A DNA stretch of 64,000 nucleotides, from NCBI RefSeq assembly GCF_031010195.1, contig NZ_JAUAMC010000005.1, positions 124,001 through 188,000 of the forward strand. The letters run 5' to 3'. Made by a program: the position numbers and the translations under genes. Every line of letters begins with the position of its first letter. Position 1 is the stretch's first letter. Shown here one piece after another: positions 1-9,027 of the stretch. The stretch comes from Halomonas sp. SpR8. GTDB lineage: Bacteria > Pseudomonadota > Gammaproteobacteria > Pseudomonadales > Halomonadaceae. The notes beneath the pieces were generated by a model that was given only the letters and a program-made list of their open reading frames with translations, did no database searches and had not been told where the DNA came from.

Positions 1-20
1 CGGTGGCGGCACCGCCCCGG

Positions 21-803
21 CTACCCAGGTGGGTGAATCAACCCCACCACGCTGACCAGAATCAGCACCGCGCCCAGCACACGAAAGAACAGCCCAGTGT
101 CCGCTTTCAACATATAGCGGTGGGCTCTTTCGCCTATCAAATGGCCAATAAAGGCGCAGGGCAGCAGCCACAACTGATGAATCAGTTGAAGATCGACGCC
201 TGCGATGACAAACGACACCATTTTGATCACTACCAGGATAAACCACAGCACAAACATGGTATCCCGCAGTTGCTCTTTGGCGACGTGAGTGGCAAATACC
301 GCCACAATCAGCGGCGCACCAATTAGCGAGGTGCCGCTGACATAGCCGCCCAGCGCCAGCAGCACGTAATCCACGTATTTATTCTTGCTCTTGAATGGCC
401 TGTTCAGTACATAGCCAATGGCATAGATGAACACAATGCCGAAAATGATGCTGGTCATGACCTGGGCGGGCAGCGTTAACAGCCCCACCACCCCAATCAG
501 CTTGGGGATAATCATGATTTTCAAGGCTTTGGTTAAATAGCCCCAATCGATATTACTCTGCGGCGCGGCGCCTCCCGCCCCCTCTTGCTGCAACTGTCGA
601 TGCCCGTTCCAGGCAATCCAGCTAGAGAAAATCAGTAGGTGAATCGCAATAATCGGCAGGAATACCAGGGGCTGATTGGTCACTAAAAGCAAGAAGGGCA
701 ACGCCAGTACAGCGCCGCCAAAGCCCAGGCTCGTCCTCACAAAACCGCTCCAGGCAAAAATTAGCCCGATCAGCGCATATTGGTACCAGAGTAGATCCGT
801 CAT
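21..803 (-). CDS. TSUP (TauE/SafE) family permease
   Basis: A 260-residue, almost entirely hydrophobic protein with about eight predicted membrane segments. The N-terminal segment has the glycine-rich TSUP signature (residues about 21-36, TSLGFGGAVLALPFLL), and a related glycine-rich segment lies near residues 150-170. Family members export or import sulfite, sulfonates or other organic anions across the inner membrane; the substrate here cannot be read from sequence. The length is normal for the family. It stands alone on the minus strand, 35 bp downstream of the helicase gene, so read-through from that operon is possible. Confidence 0.85.
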   Translation of the reverse strand: MTDLLWYQYALIGLIFAWSGFVRTSLGFGGAVLALPFLLLVTNQPLVFLPIIAIHLLIFSSWIAWNGHRQLQQEGAGGAAPQSNIDWGYLTKALKIMIIPKLIGVVGLLTLPAQVMTSIIFGIVFIYAIGYVLNRPFKSKNKYVDYVLLALGGYVSGTSLIGAPLIVAVFATHVAKEQLRDTMFVLWFILVVIKMVSFVIAGVDLQLIHQLWLLPCAFIGHLIGERAHRYMLKADTGLFFRVLGAVLILVSVVGLIHPPG

Positions 804-838
804 TGGTTCGCCTAACCCTCGTCGTTATTGGGACATCG

Positions 839-3133
839 TTATTGAGAAAGAGTCTCCACCGCCCACCAGGAAGGGAGTAGCGCACGTACATTAGCTTGTG
901 CGAAACGATCATCCATTAATACCACAACGCCTTCATCTTCTGGACTGCGAATCACCCGGCCAGCGGCCTGCACCACTTTGATCATGCCGGGTATGCGGTA
1001 GGTATAGTCGTCACCCTGGCCAAAGCGCGCGCCCAGACGCGCTTTCAGCGCTTCGTTGAAATCGTTGAACGGCGGCAACCCCAGGGTGGCAATAAAGGCG
1101 CCGATTAGCCGGTCGCCGGGCAGGTCGATACCCTCCGCGAAGGCACCGCCCAGCACCGCAAATCCGATACCTTTACCCCCGGGGGTAAAGCGCGCCAGAA
1201 ACGCCTCGCGCTCGGCTTCTGGCATCCCGCGGGTTTGGCTAAACACGGGCACCTCCGGGTGCGTCTCACGAAACTGCGCCAGCGCTGCCGCCAGGTAGGC
1301 AAAGCTGCTGAAGAACGCCAGATAGTGGCCCGGCCTGCGCTGATACTGCTGCGCCATGGTGGCGACAATGGGCTCGATGGAGGCGTCCCGATCACGAAAC
1401 CGGGTGGAAATATCGCGCCTTATGCGTACCTCAAGCTGGCGGGCGGCAAACGGCGACGCCACTTCGCGCCAGACGGTCTTTTCCGGCAAGCCGAGAAGAT
1501 CCCGATAGTAGTGACCAGGCGTGAGCGTTGCCGAGAACAGAACCACCGAGTGTGCGGCGTTAAAGCGCGGGGCCAGAAAATCAGCGGGAATCAGGTTGCG
1601 GAGTCCCAGCACCGCCCGCCCCCGTCCGTGGCGGGTAAGATCGCACAGCGAATGCTCGCCAAAACGCTCGGCGAGGCGGCAGAACGCCAGCGCTTCGAAC
1701 AGCAGTTCCTGGAGCTCTAGACTGGCGTCTTCAGGGTGTTCACCCAGGTAATCGGTCAGCGAAGCGCCCACCTGCTGAGCGGCCGCCACCAACTTATCGG
1801 GCAGCGCCGAGAGCAGCCGATAGCTTGGCTTACCCGGTTTGCCTACCGCATCCAGCCCCGCGTCTTTAGTAGCGGTTTGCCACTGGCGAGCTAAACGGTT
1901 CAAAGGCCGTGCAAGTGCTGGCGGCGCAGCACGGCGCACCCGGTTAAGGCGCTGCTGGTCGAGCTCGGCGCTGTACATACCGCGGGCGCGCTCCACCAGG
2001 TTATGCGCTTCGTCGACCAGCACGCCCGTACGCCAGTCGTTGGCCTGGGCCAGGCCGTGTAGCAGCGCGTGGCTGTCGAACCAGTGGTTCACGTCGCCGA
2101 CAATCACATCCGTCCAACGCGCCAGTTCCTGACCTAAATAGTACGGGCACACGTCATGGGCCAGCGCCACTTCCCGCAGCGCGTCGCGATCCAACCACGC
2201 CTGTTCTACGGCCGCTTGCCGGGCGGCGGGCAGGCGGTCGTAGAAGCCCGCCGCCAACGGGCACGACTCACCATGGCAGGCGCGGTCGGGGTATTCGCAG
2301 GCTTTGTCGCGCGCTACCAGTTCCAGCACCCGCAGCGGCTGGGCTTCCTCGCCCGGGCTTGAGCGCAGCGTAGCAAGTGCATCCAGCGCCAAACGGCGAC
2401 CGGGGGTCTTCATGGTGAGAAAGGCGATGCGGTCGAGCTGCTGACGCGGCATGGCCGAGAGCATGGGGAACAGCGTGGCCACCGTTTTGCCAATGCCCGT
2501 GGGCGCCTGGGCGAGCAGGCAGCGCCCGGTACTGGTGGCTTTATAGACGTCTTCGGCAAGCTCGCGCTGGCCGGGGCGAAAGGTGCCGTGAGGAAAACCT
2601 AGCGTCTGCAGGCGGCTGTCGCGGCTCTGGCGATGGTCGGCCTCCTGCTCCGCCCAGGCGAGAAAGCGTTGGCACTGGTCGCTAAAAAACGCCTGCAACT
2701 CGGTAGCGGACGCCTCCTGGCTAAGCAGGGTCTCCTTGCCGCTGGCGATCTCCAGGTACACAAGCGTCAAGGTGATGCGCGCCAGGCCGCGCTCGGCACA
2801 CAGCAGCGCGCCGTAGACTTTAACCTGCGCCCAGTGCAGCGCGCGCTGGTTATCGGCCATGCGCTCCAAGCTGCCACGGTGGGTTTTGACCTCTTCCAGA
2901 CGGTTGGCCGCTGGGTCAAAACCATCGGCGCGGCCCGTCACGGTCAGCCCCTCAAAGATGCCTGACAGCGGAAGCTCGGCGATATAGTCTGCCCCGCGGC
3001 GGCTGGCCACCAGCGTATGTCCTTGTATGCCTTCCTGGGCACTGGGCGCAGGGGTAAAGCGGTGGTCGAGATCGCCCTCGCGGGCGGTGAAATCGCACAG
3101 CGCCCTCACCGCCACCCGATAGGTCGCGCTCAT
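839..3133 (-). CDS. XPD/DinG-type Fe-S helicase with N-terminal PD-(D/E)XK-like domain
   Basis: A 764-residue superfamily 2 DNA helicase. The N-terminal ~150 residues carry a PD-(D/E)XK-like pattern (GRADGFD followed by EEVKTHRG). Walker A follows (APTGIGKT), then a cysteine cluster (CEYPDRAC, HGESC and a later VCPYY) in the position of the XPD/DinG Fe-S domain, the DEAH box (VDEAHNL), and C-terminal motifs including QAAGRVIRS. This points to a 5'-3' DNA repair helicase resembling YoaA/DinG. Its start overlaps the stop of the upstream VRR-NUC gene by 4 bp (ATGA), so the two are translationally coupled and probably act on the same DNA structures. Confidence 0.88.
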   Translation of the reverse strand: MSATYRVAVRALCDFTAREGDLDHRFTPAPSAQEGIQGHTLVASRRGADYIAELPLSGIFEGLTVTGRADGFDPAANRLEEVKTHRGSLERMADNQRALHWAQVKVYGALLCAERGLARITLTLVYLEIASGKETLLSQEASATELQAFFSDQCQRFLAWAEQEADHRQSRDSRLQTLGFPHGTFRPGQRELAEDVYKATSTGRCLLAQAPTGIGKTVATLFPMLSAMPRQQLDRIAFLTMKTPGRRLALDALATLRSSPGEEAQPLRVLELVARDKACEYPDRACHGESCPLAAGFYDRLPAARQAAVEQAWLDRDALREVALAHDVCPYYLGQELARWTDVIVGDVNHWFDSHALLHGLAQANDWRTGVLVDEAHNLVERARGMYSAELDQQRLNRVRRAAPPALARPLNRLARQWQTATKDAGLDAVGKPGKPSYRLLSALPDKLVAAAQQVGASLTDYLGEHPEDASLELQELLFEALAFCRLAERFGEHSLCDLTRHGRGRAVLGLRNLIPADFLAPRFNAAHSVVLFSATLTPGHYYRDLLGLPEKTVWREVASPFAARQLEVRIRRDISTRFRDRDASIEPIVATMAQQYQRRPGHYLAFFSSFAYLAAALAQFRETHPEVPVFSQTRGMPEAEREAFLARFTPGGKGIGFAVLGGAFAEGIDLPGDRLIGAFIATLGLPPFNDFNEALKARLGARFGQGDDYTYRIPGMIKVVQAAGRVIRSPEDEGVVVLMDDRFAQANVRALLPSWWAVETLSQ

Positions 3134-4821
3134 GGCATTGGCTCGGCGCTATCCGCCCAGCGGACATAACATACCGCGACGGGGATCTCGTGACGGTGAA
3201 AGAACGTTAGCCAGCGGCGCTGATTATCCTGCAGCCGGTCACCGGGGCCTTTGACTTCGATCATCCGGTAGCAGGTCTCGCCTTTGGGTGCGTCAGGCAT
3301 CAACTGAATCAGATCCGGCAGCCCGGCCCGGTTGGCCTTGAGATCCCCCAGCAGCCGTTCGAAACAGGCCCGTAAATGCTCAGCGGGGATACACTCAAGC
3401 GCCAGCTCGACAAGCGTCTCATCGACAATTGGCCAGTGGACAAAGGGTGATACAAGACCAAACTTTTCTTGCCAGGACGCCTGAATCACCTCGCGATAGC
3501 TGCCGTCTTCCAGCTGCGCCAGGCACGCATCGAAGATGTCACGCCGCCGCGCCACGAAATCGTCGCGGTATAGATCCGCGGGGCCATGATGAAAGGGATG
3601 GAAGAAAGCACCGGGCAACGGCGTAAATATCGCGGGCCAGCAGAGCAGGCCAAACAGCCCGGTGATCAGGCTGTTTTCCACATAGTAGACCGGCGCGTGC
3701 GGATCACTAAGGGCTTCCACCACAGCCCGCTCGACAAATTGCGGCCCCGGCAGGGTGAGATCCCAACGCTCATGGGCTGGCTCCATGTCACTCGGCACAG
3801 CAGGCAGCTTAAGCCGCCGCCGCAGACGGGGCAGAATCCGCGCCAGCGCCTGGCGCTCGGTTTCGTTGGGGCGGCTCTCAAGGGCTTGGGTGGCCAGCTC
3901 AAACGCCGTTTGGTGCTCGCCCAACCGCTCCAGCACCCGCAGCTGGCGAATGCGCGCCTCACTACTGCCCGCTTCGCCATAGAGCGTCAGCGCGAGCGTC
4001 GATTCGCCACTCCGCTCCGCCTCGCGGCCCAGCTGCAGCAACAGCCGTGCGCGCCGCGTAGCTAGCCAGCGGTTATCCGACGGCGGCGGCACTTCAGGAT
4101 GAAGCTCGGCGGGAAGTTCGCCCTCATCGAGACGTTGGCGTAAATAATGGAGTGCCAGGTAGGTATCGACTTCCTGACGCGACTGGAAAGCGCGGGATTG
4201 CGGCGTAAAGGGAACCGCTTCGAACCGCTGCAAGCCAAGTTCGGTTAAAACGAACTCCGCCCAATCCTGGCGCAGATTACCAAAGAACATCAGGCGCAGC
4301 CGGTCGCAAATATTCATCACGGTGAGGCGCACCACCCGGTCAGGCGCGTTGGGCCACCATACCTTTAGAGGAACCGCTTGAGTAAACCTGCTTGCCAGCG
4401 TGTCGTAGAGCACGGTTTTGGCGCTAGAGGCGCTAAGCCCAGCGGCGCGTATCTCGTCGGCAAACATCTGGCGCAGCTCGGCAAGGCGCAGTTGGTTAAA
4501 TAACTCATCGATGCTAAGCGCCGGGTCACTCTCGACCCAGCCCAGCGCGACCAATGGCACTATCGCGGCGGAGCTTTCACCGACCTCTGCATAACTTAAT
4601 TTGCTGAGTCGAAACAGCTCGCCTTTGCGCATTACCATGCGCACCAGTAGCGCTTGCGAAGCCTGCGGTAAGTTTTTGAACTGCTCAAGAAAGGCTAGCT
4701 CGTCTGCGGCGAGCAGATCAGCGTGGCGCTCCCCTACCCAATCCAGAACGAAGCGGAAGTTCGTCAGGTAGTAGAAAGGGTCATCGAGGGAGGCAGTAGG
4801 CGTCGCAAAGGCACTGTTCAT
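3130..4821 (-). CDS. VRR-NUC (FAN1-like) nuclease
   Basis: A 563-residue protein ending in a VRR-NUC nuclease domain. Around residues 500-550 the motif runs PDLIQLMP, then IEVKGPGDRLQDNQ and a final VCYVRW, which supplies the PD...EVK catalytic residues. The central part is helical and TPR-like, as in bacterial FAN1 proteins. FAN1-family enzymes cut branched or cross-linked DNA. It is the first gene of a two-gene unit with the Fe-S helicase. The start is the first ATG after a divergent, gene-free stretch. Confidence 0.87.
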   Translation of the reverse strand: MNSAFATPTASLDDPFYYLTNFRFVLDWVGERHADLLAADELAFLEQFKNLPQASQALLVRMVMRKGELFRLSKLSYAEVGESSAAIVPLVALGWVESDPALSIDELFNQLRLAELRQMFADEIRAAGLSASSAKTVLYDTLASRFTQAVPLKVWWPNAPDRVVRLTVMNICDRLRLMFFGNLRQDWAEFVLTELGLQRFEAVPFTPQSRAFQSRQEVDTYLALHYLRQRLDEGELPAELHPEVPPPSDNRWLATRRARLLLQLGREAERSGESTLALTLYGEAGSSEARIRQLRVLERLGEHQTAFELATQALESRPNETERQALARILPRLRRRLKLPAVPSDMEPAHERWDLTLPGPQFVERAVVEALSDPHAPVYYVENSLITGLFGLLCWPAIFTPLPGAFFHPFHHGPADLYRDDFVARRRDIFDACLAQLEDGSYREVIQASWQEKFGLVSPFVHWPIVDETLVELALECIPAEHLRACFERLLGDLKANRAGLPDLIQLMPDAPKGETCYRMIEVKGPGDRLQDNQRRWLTFFHRHEIPVAVCYVRWADSAEPMP

Positions 4822-4885
4822 TTATCCATTGTAACAGTGCGACGCCATTGTGACAGTCTTGCCGCCATGGCGTATGAAAGCGTGT

Positions 4886-5221
4886 TTACCCCACCCGATG
4901 CTGCTTGAGCACGGTAAGGCTTCGCTCTTCTTCGTTTTGCGGCTGGGTGGGCGCTTGACGGGTGCCGACCAGCACGTACCACTCCGCCTCACTCAGATAG
5001 CTTTCGCACCAGCCACCCAGATCGGCGGCACACTCTTCGCGGGTGAGCTCGCCAGCACGATAGTCATTGGCCAGGAGTAGTAAGCTCTGGCGTGCCGCAC
5101 GCGCGCGCGCGTCGCCACCATGCACCTTGGAAAGCGGGCAGCGCCTATCGTAGGCAGCGTTGGTCAAGGCATTTAACCAACGCTCCAGCTCATGTGCTTG
5201 AATACCGCCGTAAACGGCCAC
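4886..5221 (-). CDS. Hypothetical protein, 111 aa
   Basis: I do not recognise this protein. It is 111 residues, soluble and mostly helical, with no signal peptide or membrane segment. It contains a tryptophan-rich middle (LGGWCESYLSEAEWYVLVG) and a run of small and basic residues near residue 35. It lies alone on the minus strand between the VRR-NUC gene and the deacetylase gene. The codon usage resembles its neighbours, which supports a real gene; no function can be assigned. Confidence 0.6.
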   Translation of the reverse strand: MAVYGGIQAHELERWLNALTNAAYDRRCPLSKVHGGDARARAARQSLLLLANDYRAGELTREECAADLGGWCESYLSEAEWYVLVGTRQAPTQPQNEEERSLTVLKQHRVG

Positions 5222-5293
5222 GCGCGTACTCCCTGCCCTATATAAAGGGCGATAGACTGCCCGAATTGGCTTCGGGTGTCATCTTTTGGTGTC

Positions 5294-6331
5294 TTAACTT
5301 ATACCCTGTTTAAAGCCTTGTAGCACATTGACGACATTGACACCAATGTCGTCCACGGCATAGCCACCTTCCATAAGCAGCACCGTCGGCAGGCTAGCTT
5401 GTGCAAGTCGTTGACCTAACAAGCTAAAATCACCGCTTGTGAAGGTAAAAGCGCTGATGGGGTCGCCTTCGAAGATATCCACACCCAGCGACACGATCAG
5501 CATGTCGCATTGCGCCTCCTTAATCTTGGTCAGGGCGTTATCCAGCGTGGCCATCCAGGTATCAACCGTCGTACCCGGCGGCAGCGGGTAGTTGACGTTG
5601 AAACCTTCCCCACTGCCCCGCCCCGTTTCATCCGCATAGCCCAAATAATAAGGAAAGGTCACCTCGGGGTCGCCGTGTAGCGAGATAAACAGCACGTCAT
5701 CGCGTTCATAAAAGATCTGCTGGGTGCCGTTGCCATGGTGAAAATCCACGTCAAGAATGGCCACTCGTCGCTTGCCTGCATCCAGCGCACGTTGAGCGGC
5801 AACGGCGGCATTATTGAAAAAGCAGTAGCCGCCAAACTGGTCAAAAGCGGCATGGTGACCCGGCGGTCGGCATAGGCCAAAGCTGGGTTCGCCGCTTTGC
5901 AGCGTATGCTCTAGCGCACCTAACGCCACATCCTTGCTCGCCATGGCGGCTTCAAAGGTGCCTTCCGAAATCGACGTCTCTGCTGCCAGCGCGTAATAGC
6001 CTAATTGTCCGCTAATTGAGCGCGGAATGCGGTCTCCGCGCATAGTTCGCGCGGGCCAAATATTGGGAATTGCTTCGCCGTCGTGCCCAGCAGCCCCCCA
6101 CTCTTTCCAACAGTTGGCTAAAAACGACACGTAATCCTCGTCGTGCACCGCCAATACCGGTGCTAACCCATACGTCTTGGGCGCACGTATATCGCCAAGC
6201 TCTGACTGACGAATTTGCTTAAGCACTAAATCGAGACGCTCAGGACACTCAAACGGCGTCACCAACGCGCCGTCATGTAGCTCGGTGCGCGCTTGGCGTA
6301 AGCGGCTGTCCTCTGAGTAAAACGTCAGCAT
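5294..6331 (-). CDS. Histone deacetylase-family amidohydrolase
   Basis: A 345-residue zinc amidohydrolase of the arginase/deacetylase fold. The paired histidines (RPPGHHA, near residue 160), the zinc ligands in DVDFHHGNG (near 197), and the C-terminal LMEGGY are all present. Bacterial members remove acetyl groups from polyamines or other small amides rather than histones; the substrate is not determined here. It is followed on the same strand, in reverse order of reading, by GIY-YIG and YchJ genes only 9 bp upstream, so the three may form one transcript. Confidence 0.9.
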   Translation of the reverse strand: MLTFYSEDSRLRQARTELHDGALVTPFECPERLDLVLKQIRQSELGDIRAPKTYGLAPVLAVHDEDYVSFLANCWKEWGAAGHDGEAIPNIWPARTMRGDRIPRSISGQLGYYALAAETSISEGTFEAAMASKDVALGALEHTLQSGEPSFGLCRPPGHHAAFDQFGGYCFFNNAAVAAQRALDAGKRRVAILDVDFHHGNGTQQIFYERDDVLFISLHGDPEVTFPYYLGYADETGRGSGEGFNVNYPLPPGTTVDTWMATLDNALTKIKEAQCDMLIVSLGVDIFEGDPISAFTFTSGDFSLLGQRLAQASLPTVLLMEGGYAVDDIGVNVVNVLQGFKQGIS

Positions 6332-6340
6332 GCGGGCTCC

Positions 6341-6628
6341 TTAATCGGTATCTAATGGACAAGGCCACTGCTTGGCCCAGTGACGCTTTTGGATCGCGCT
6401 TTGTTGCTTTAACTGGTACTCAGCTCGGCTAGCGGCAGCGCGGTCTTCAAACGGCTGGGCACCCAACAACGCAACGGGCGGATTAGCGCGGGTGTAACGC
6501 GCCCCCTTGCCCGTGCAGTGTGCTTGATAGCGTTTCGCGAGGTTGTTGGTAATGCCGGTGTAAGTTCCCCGCTGACACTCCAGCAGATAGAGATACCAGT
6601 GAGTATCGGCATTTAACGGCTGAGTCAT
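6341..6628 (-). CDS. GIY-YIG nuclease-family protein (YhbQ/UPF0213-like)
   Basis: A small single-domain GIY-YIG protein of 95 residues. The signature is split as WYLYLLEC and TYTGITNN, followed by the conserved R (LAKRYQAH) and E (SRAEYQLK). Standalone members such as YhbQ bind or cleave DNA. I place the start at the ATG at 6628, four bases after the YchJ stop and preceded by GGTGGA. A GTG at 6640 in the same frame would overlap that stop. Confidence 0.85.
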   Translation of the reverse strand: MTQPLNADTHWYLYLLECQRGTYTGITNNLAKRYQAHCTGKGARYTRANPPVALLGAQPFEDRAAASRAEYQLKQQSAIQKRHWAKQWPCPLDTD

Positions 6629-6632
6629 ACGT

Positions 6633-7106
6633 CTATCCACCGCAACAGCTTTTTAATTTACGCCCGCTACCACATAAGCATGGGTCGTTGCGGCCAGGCT
6701 TTAAGCGACTGAGCGTAGGAGTGCCATCAATATACCACCAGCGCTGCTGCTCTTTGACGAAGCGCGACACCTCTTCTAATACGTGCCAACCTTTTTGCTC
6801 TCGCCCTCGCCCATAAAAATAGGCCTTAAAGTGTACATACCCCGTATTCTCGAGCGGCGGTTCTGCGGCAACGATAGAGAGCGACTTCCAGTCGGTCTCA
6901 GGATCAGACGCAAGCTCTCCCGGCTGCGTAGCGGGATGCCAAGTGGCTAACAGGTAGTCATGGAGCCCAAGCACAAAGGCCGAATAGCGCGAGCGCATCA
7001 GTGTTTCCGGGGTAGATGCTACAGCGCCTTGATGATAACGGCCACAGCAGCTATCCAGCATTAATTGGCTACCACAGGGGCAACTTACATCCGTCGTACG
7101 GGTCAT
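6633..7106 (-). CDS. YchJ-family protein with two SEC-C motifs
   Basis: A 157-residue UPF0225/YchJ protein. SEC-C type cysteine motifs sit at both ends: CPCGSQLMLDSCC near residue 10 and GRNDPCLCGSGRKLKSCC at the C terminus. The middle holds the YchJ core with RYSAFVLGLHDYLLATWH. SEC-C motifs bind zinc and often contact the translation or protein-export machinery, but the role of YchJ is not settled. It is the first gene of the leftward trio with the GIY-YIG and deacetylase genes. Confidence 0.9.
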   Translation of the reverse strand: MTRTTDVSCPCGSQLMLDSCCGRYHQGAVASTPETLMRSRYSAFVLGLHDYLLATWHPATQPGELASDPETDWKSLSIVAAEPPLENTGYVHFKAYFYGRGREQKGWHVLEEVSRFVKEQQRWWYIDGTPTLSRLKPGRNDPCLCGSGRKLKSCCGG

Positions 7107-7292
7107 ATATAAAGCTCGCTAGCAACGTCATCCATAGCCTAACCGATACGCCCCATGTGCGTCGCTTGGCGTGTATCAGTATTGTTTCGATATTCACGCT
7201 GCATTAGGTATATAGTAGTGGGGCAACATATTCAGACGATGGGGTACGAATCACGATCGATCATTCTTTCCAAAATTTCTGGAGGTTCTCCT

Positions 7293-7604
7293 ATGAAGGT
7301 CTTTAAACCGGAATGGCAGTGCACGTTTAGCGTAAACGAAGGCGCGGAAGAATCAGCAACTTGGAAAGAGAAAATCGCGTGGCGGCTCAGGGGAGTTGCG
7401 GATAGGCTGGAAGGTGGCGGGCGCACGGTGAAAATCGATTACCGCGTGACGCCAGCGGTCAGCCCACAAGAAGTCGATACTTGCTTAGGCAAGGGCTTCG
7501 AAGTAACTCAGCGTCTGCTGACGCAGTTAGCCCAACAGCAGGCGTGCGAAGATGTGATGCGCCATGCAAAAGCGGAGCTGTTTGAAGAGCAACATCAGCA
7601 TTAG
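7293..7604 (+). CDS. Hypothetical protein, 103 aa
   Basis: The start is set at 7293 because a perfect GGAGG lies at 7281-7285, 7 bp upstream; an earlier in-frame ATG has no ribosome site. The product is 103 residues, soluble and charged, with a tryptophan-containing first half (KEKIAWRLRGVADRLEGGGRTVKIDYR) and a helical second half. I do not recognise the family. It is a single-gene unit closed by the terminator at 7641-7677. Confidence 0.7.
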   Translation: MKVFKPEWQCTFSVNEGAEESATWKEKIAWRLRGVADRLEGGGRTVKIDYRVTPAVSPQEVDTCLGKGFEVTQRLLTQLAQQQACEDVMRHAKAELFEEQHQH

Positions 7605-7640
7605 TTGTAAGTAATAAGTATCTAAGAAACGTTTCAGAAG

Positions 7641-7677
7641 AACACCCGCCCGTTTAATCATTGGCGGGTGTTTTTTT
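7641..7677 (+). terminator. Rho-independent terminator
   Basis: AACACCCGCC and GGCGGGTGTT form a perfect 10-bp stem around a short loop, followed by a run of T. It closes the 103-aa gene and, with the A's on its left side, may also serve the leftward exporter gene that ends at 7697. Confidence 0.85.
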
Positions 7678-7696
7678 ATTTTCTCTTTGGCTGCCA

Positions 7697-8869
7697 TTAC
7701 ACTGCTTTCTTCCGGCGTCCAGGCCATGGCAGGCATGTAGCTAGCGCAAGAAGCCCAAGCGCCAGCACTGCACCGGCGAGTACGCCAATACCCGTACCGA
7801 ACACAGCGCTTACCCCCATCGCTATCAGCGCAGCACTACCGATCTGACAGAACCCCACCATCCCCGATGCCGTTGCAGCATGCCCGTGCTCACTGGCAAT
7901 CGCACCGGATACCGCTAGCGATAGCGAGGAACCATTGGCTAAGCTGACTAGACACATTGGGAGTACCACACTGGCCGCGCCCTGCAGCTTCAGTACTACC
8001 ACAGCTAAAAACGCCATACCGCCAAGCACGAAGCACACAATGCCTGCCGCGACGATGTGATCATAGGACCAGCGATCGAGCAGTCGTTTAGCCAGTAGAT
8101 TAGCGCCGATGATGCCCGCCGTCAGAGGCAGGTACATCCAGCCACTCTGCTCTTCGCTCAACCCTAGGTGCGCAAATAGAAAAGGTGACTGGGTTAGATA
8201 GACAAACCAAGCGCAATAGATTGCACAGACGACCAGCGTGTAGCGGCAGAAGGTCCGGTCACCCAGAACGTGGCCAAATCCAGCAAAGGGCGAGGTCTGG
8301 GCACGAGCCGAGACAGGAAGAGTTTCGGGCAGCAGTGTTAGCACCATCAGCAACGCCATGGCACCGAAGGCAGCCACGCATAGAAAGTCGGCTCGCCATC
8401 CAAAAGCAGCGGCCAAGTGCCCGCCGACGGCTGGCGCTAACGCTGGCGATAGCGATACTAGCGGGTAAACCATCGCGTAAACTTTGGCCGACGTCCGTTT
8501 GCCACAGGTGTCGGCAATCAAGGCGCGTCCAATCACCAGCCCCGCTGCCGCACCAACCGCTTCGAGTATGCGCCATACCAGGAATCCAATATAGCTACCA
8601 GAGGCCACACAGCCTAACGAACCGGCGATGTACAGCGCGATCCCGGCAAACAACAGCGGCTTGCGGCCATAACGGTCCGACAGTGGCCCATAAACCAGTT
8701 GCGCACTCGCCAGCGCAAGTAAATAAATAGAGACCGTTTGTGGCATTTGCCAATCGGCAACACCAAATTCAAGGGTCATGCTCGGCATCGCGGGTAGATA
8801 AATATCTGAGGCGATGAGACCAAAGGCACTGAGCACGGCGACGGTCAGAATGAAAGATACACGAGGCAT
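7697..8869 (-). CDS. Bcr/CflA-type MFS multidrug exporter
   Basis: A 390-residue major facilitator with 12 predicted membrane segments. The MFS motif A is present between segments 2 and 3 (GPLSDRYGRKPLL), and an early LIASDIYLPAMP matches the Bcr/CflA drug:proton antiporters in the inner membrane. It is transcribed divergently from a LysR regulator, with a perfect 10-bp inverted repeat in the shared 158-bp gap, suggesting local control. The drug specificity is unknown. Confidence 0.9.
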   Translation of the reverse strand: MPRVSFILTVAVLSAFGLIASDIYLPAMPSMTLEFGVADWQMPQTVSIYLLALASAQLVYGPLSDRYGRKPLLFAGIALYIAGSLGCVASGSYIGFLVWRILEAVGAAAGLVIGRALIADTCGKRTSAKVYAMVYPLVSLSPALAPAVGGHLAAAFGWRADFLCVAAFGAMALLMVLTLLPETLPVSARAQTSPFAGFGHVLGDRTFCRYTLVVCAIYCAWFVYLTQSPFLFAHLGLSEEQSGWMYLPLTAGIIGANLLAKRLLDRWSYDHIVAAGIVCFVLGGMAFLAVVVLKLQGAASVVLPMCLVSLANGSSLSLAVSGAIASEHGHAATASGMVGFCQIGSAALIAMGVSAVFGTGIGVLAGAVLALGLLALATCLPWPGRRKKAV

Positions 8870-8984
8870 GGCCGCTCCCTGCAGCGGTAGTAAACCTGCT
8901 GCGCATTATATGGGTTAAGAGGAATTTAAACTCAGAGGGAATGAGTGCCATGGTACGAGGCCGCCTTGCATGTGAAAATGCATG

Positions 8985-9009
8985 AAAATGCAGTAATCGA
9001 CTGCATTTT
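8985..9009. promoter_or_regulatory. Perfect inverted repeat, candidate LysR operator
   Basis: AAAATGCAGT and ACTGCATTTT form a perfect 10-bp palindrome with a 5-bp centre, 19 bp upstream of the lysR start and about 115 bp upstream of the exporter start. The position and symmetry suit a LysR-family binding site controlling both divergent genes; this is inference. Confidence 0.5.
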
Positions 9010-9027
9010 TGCAGCATGGAGTAATTC

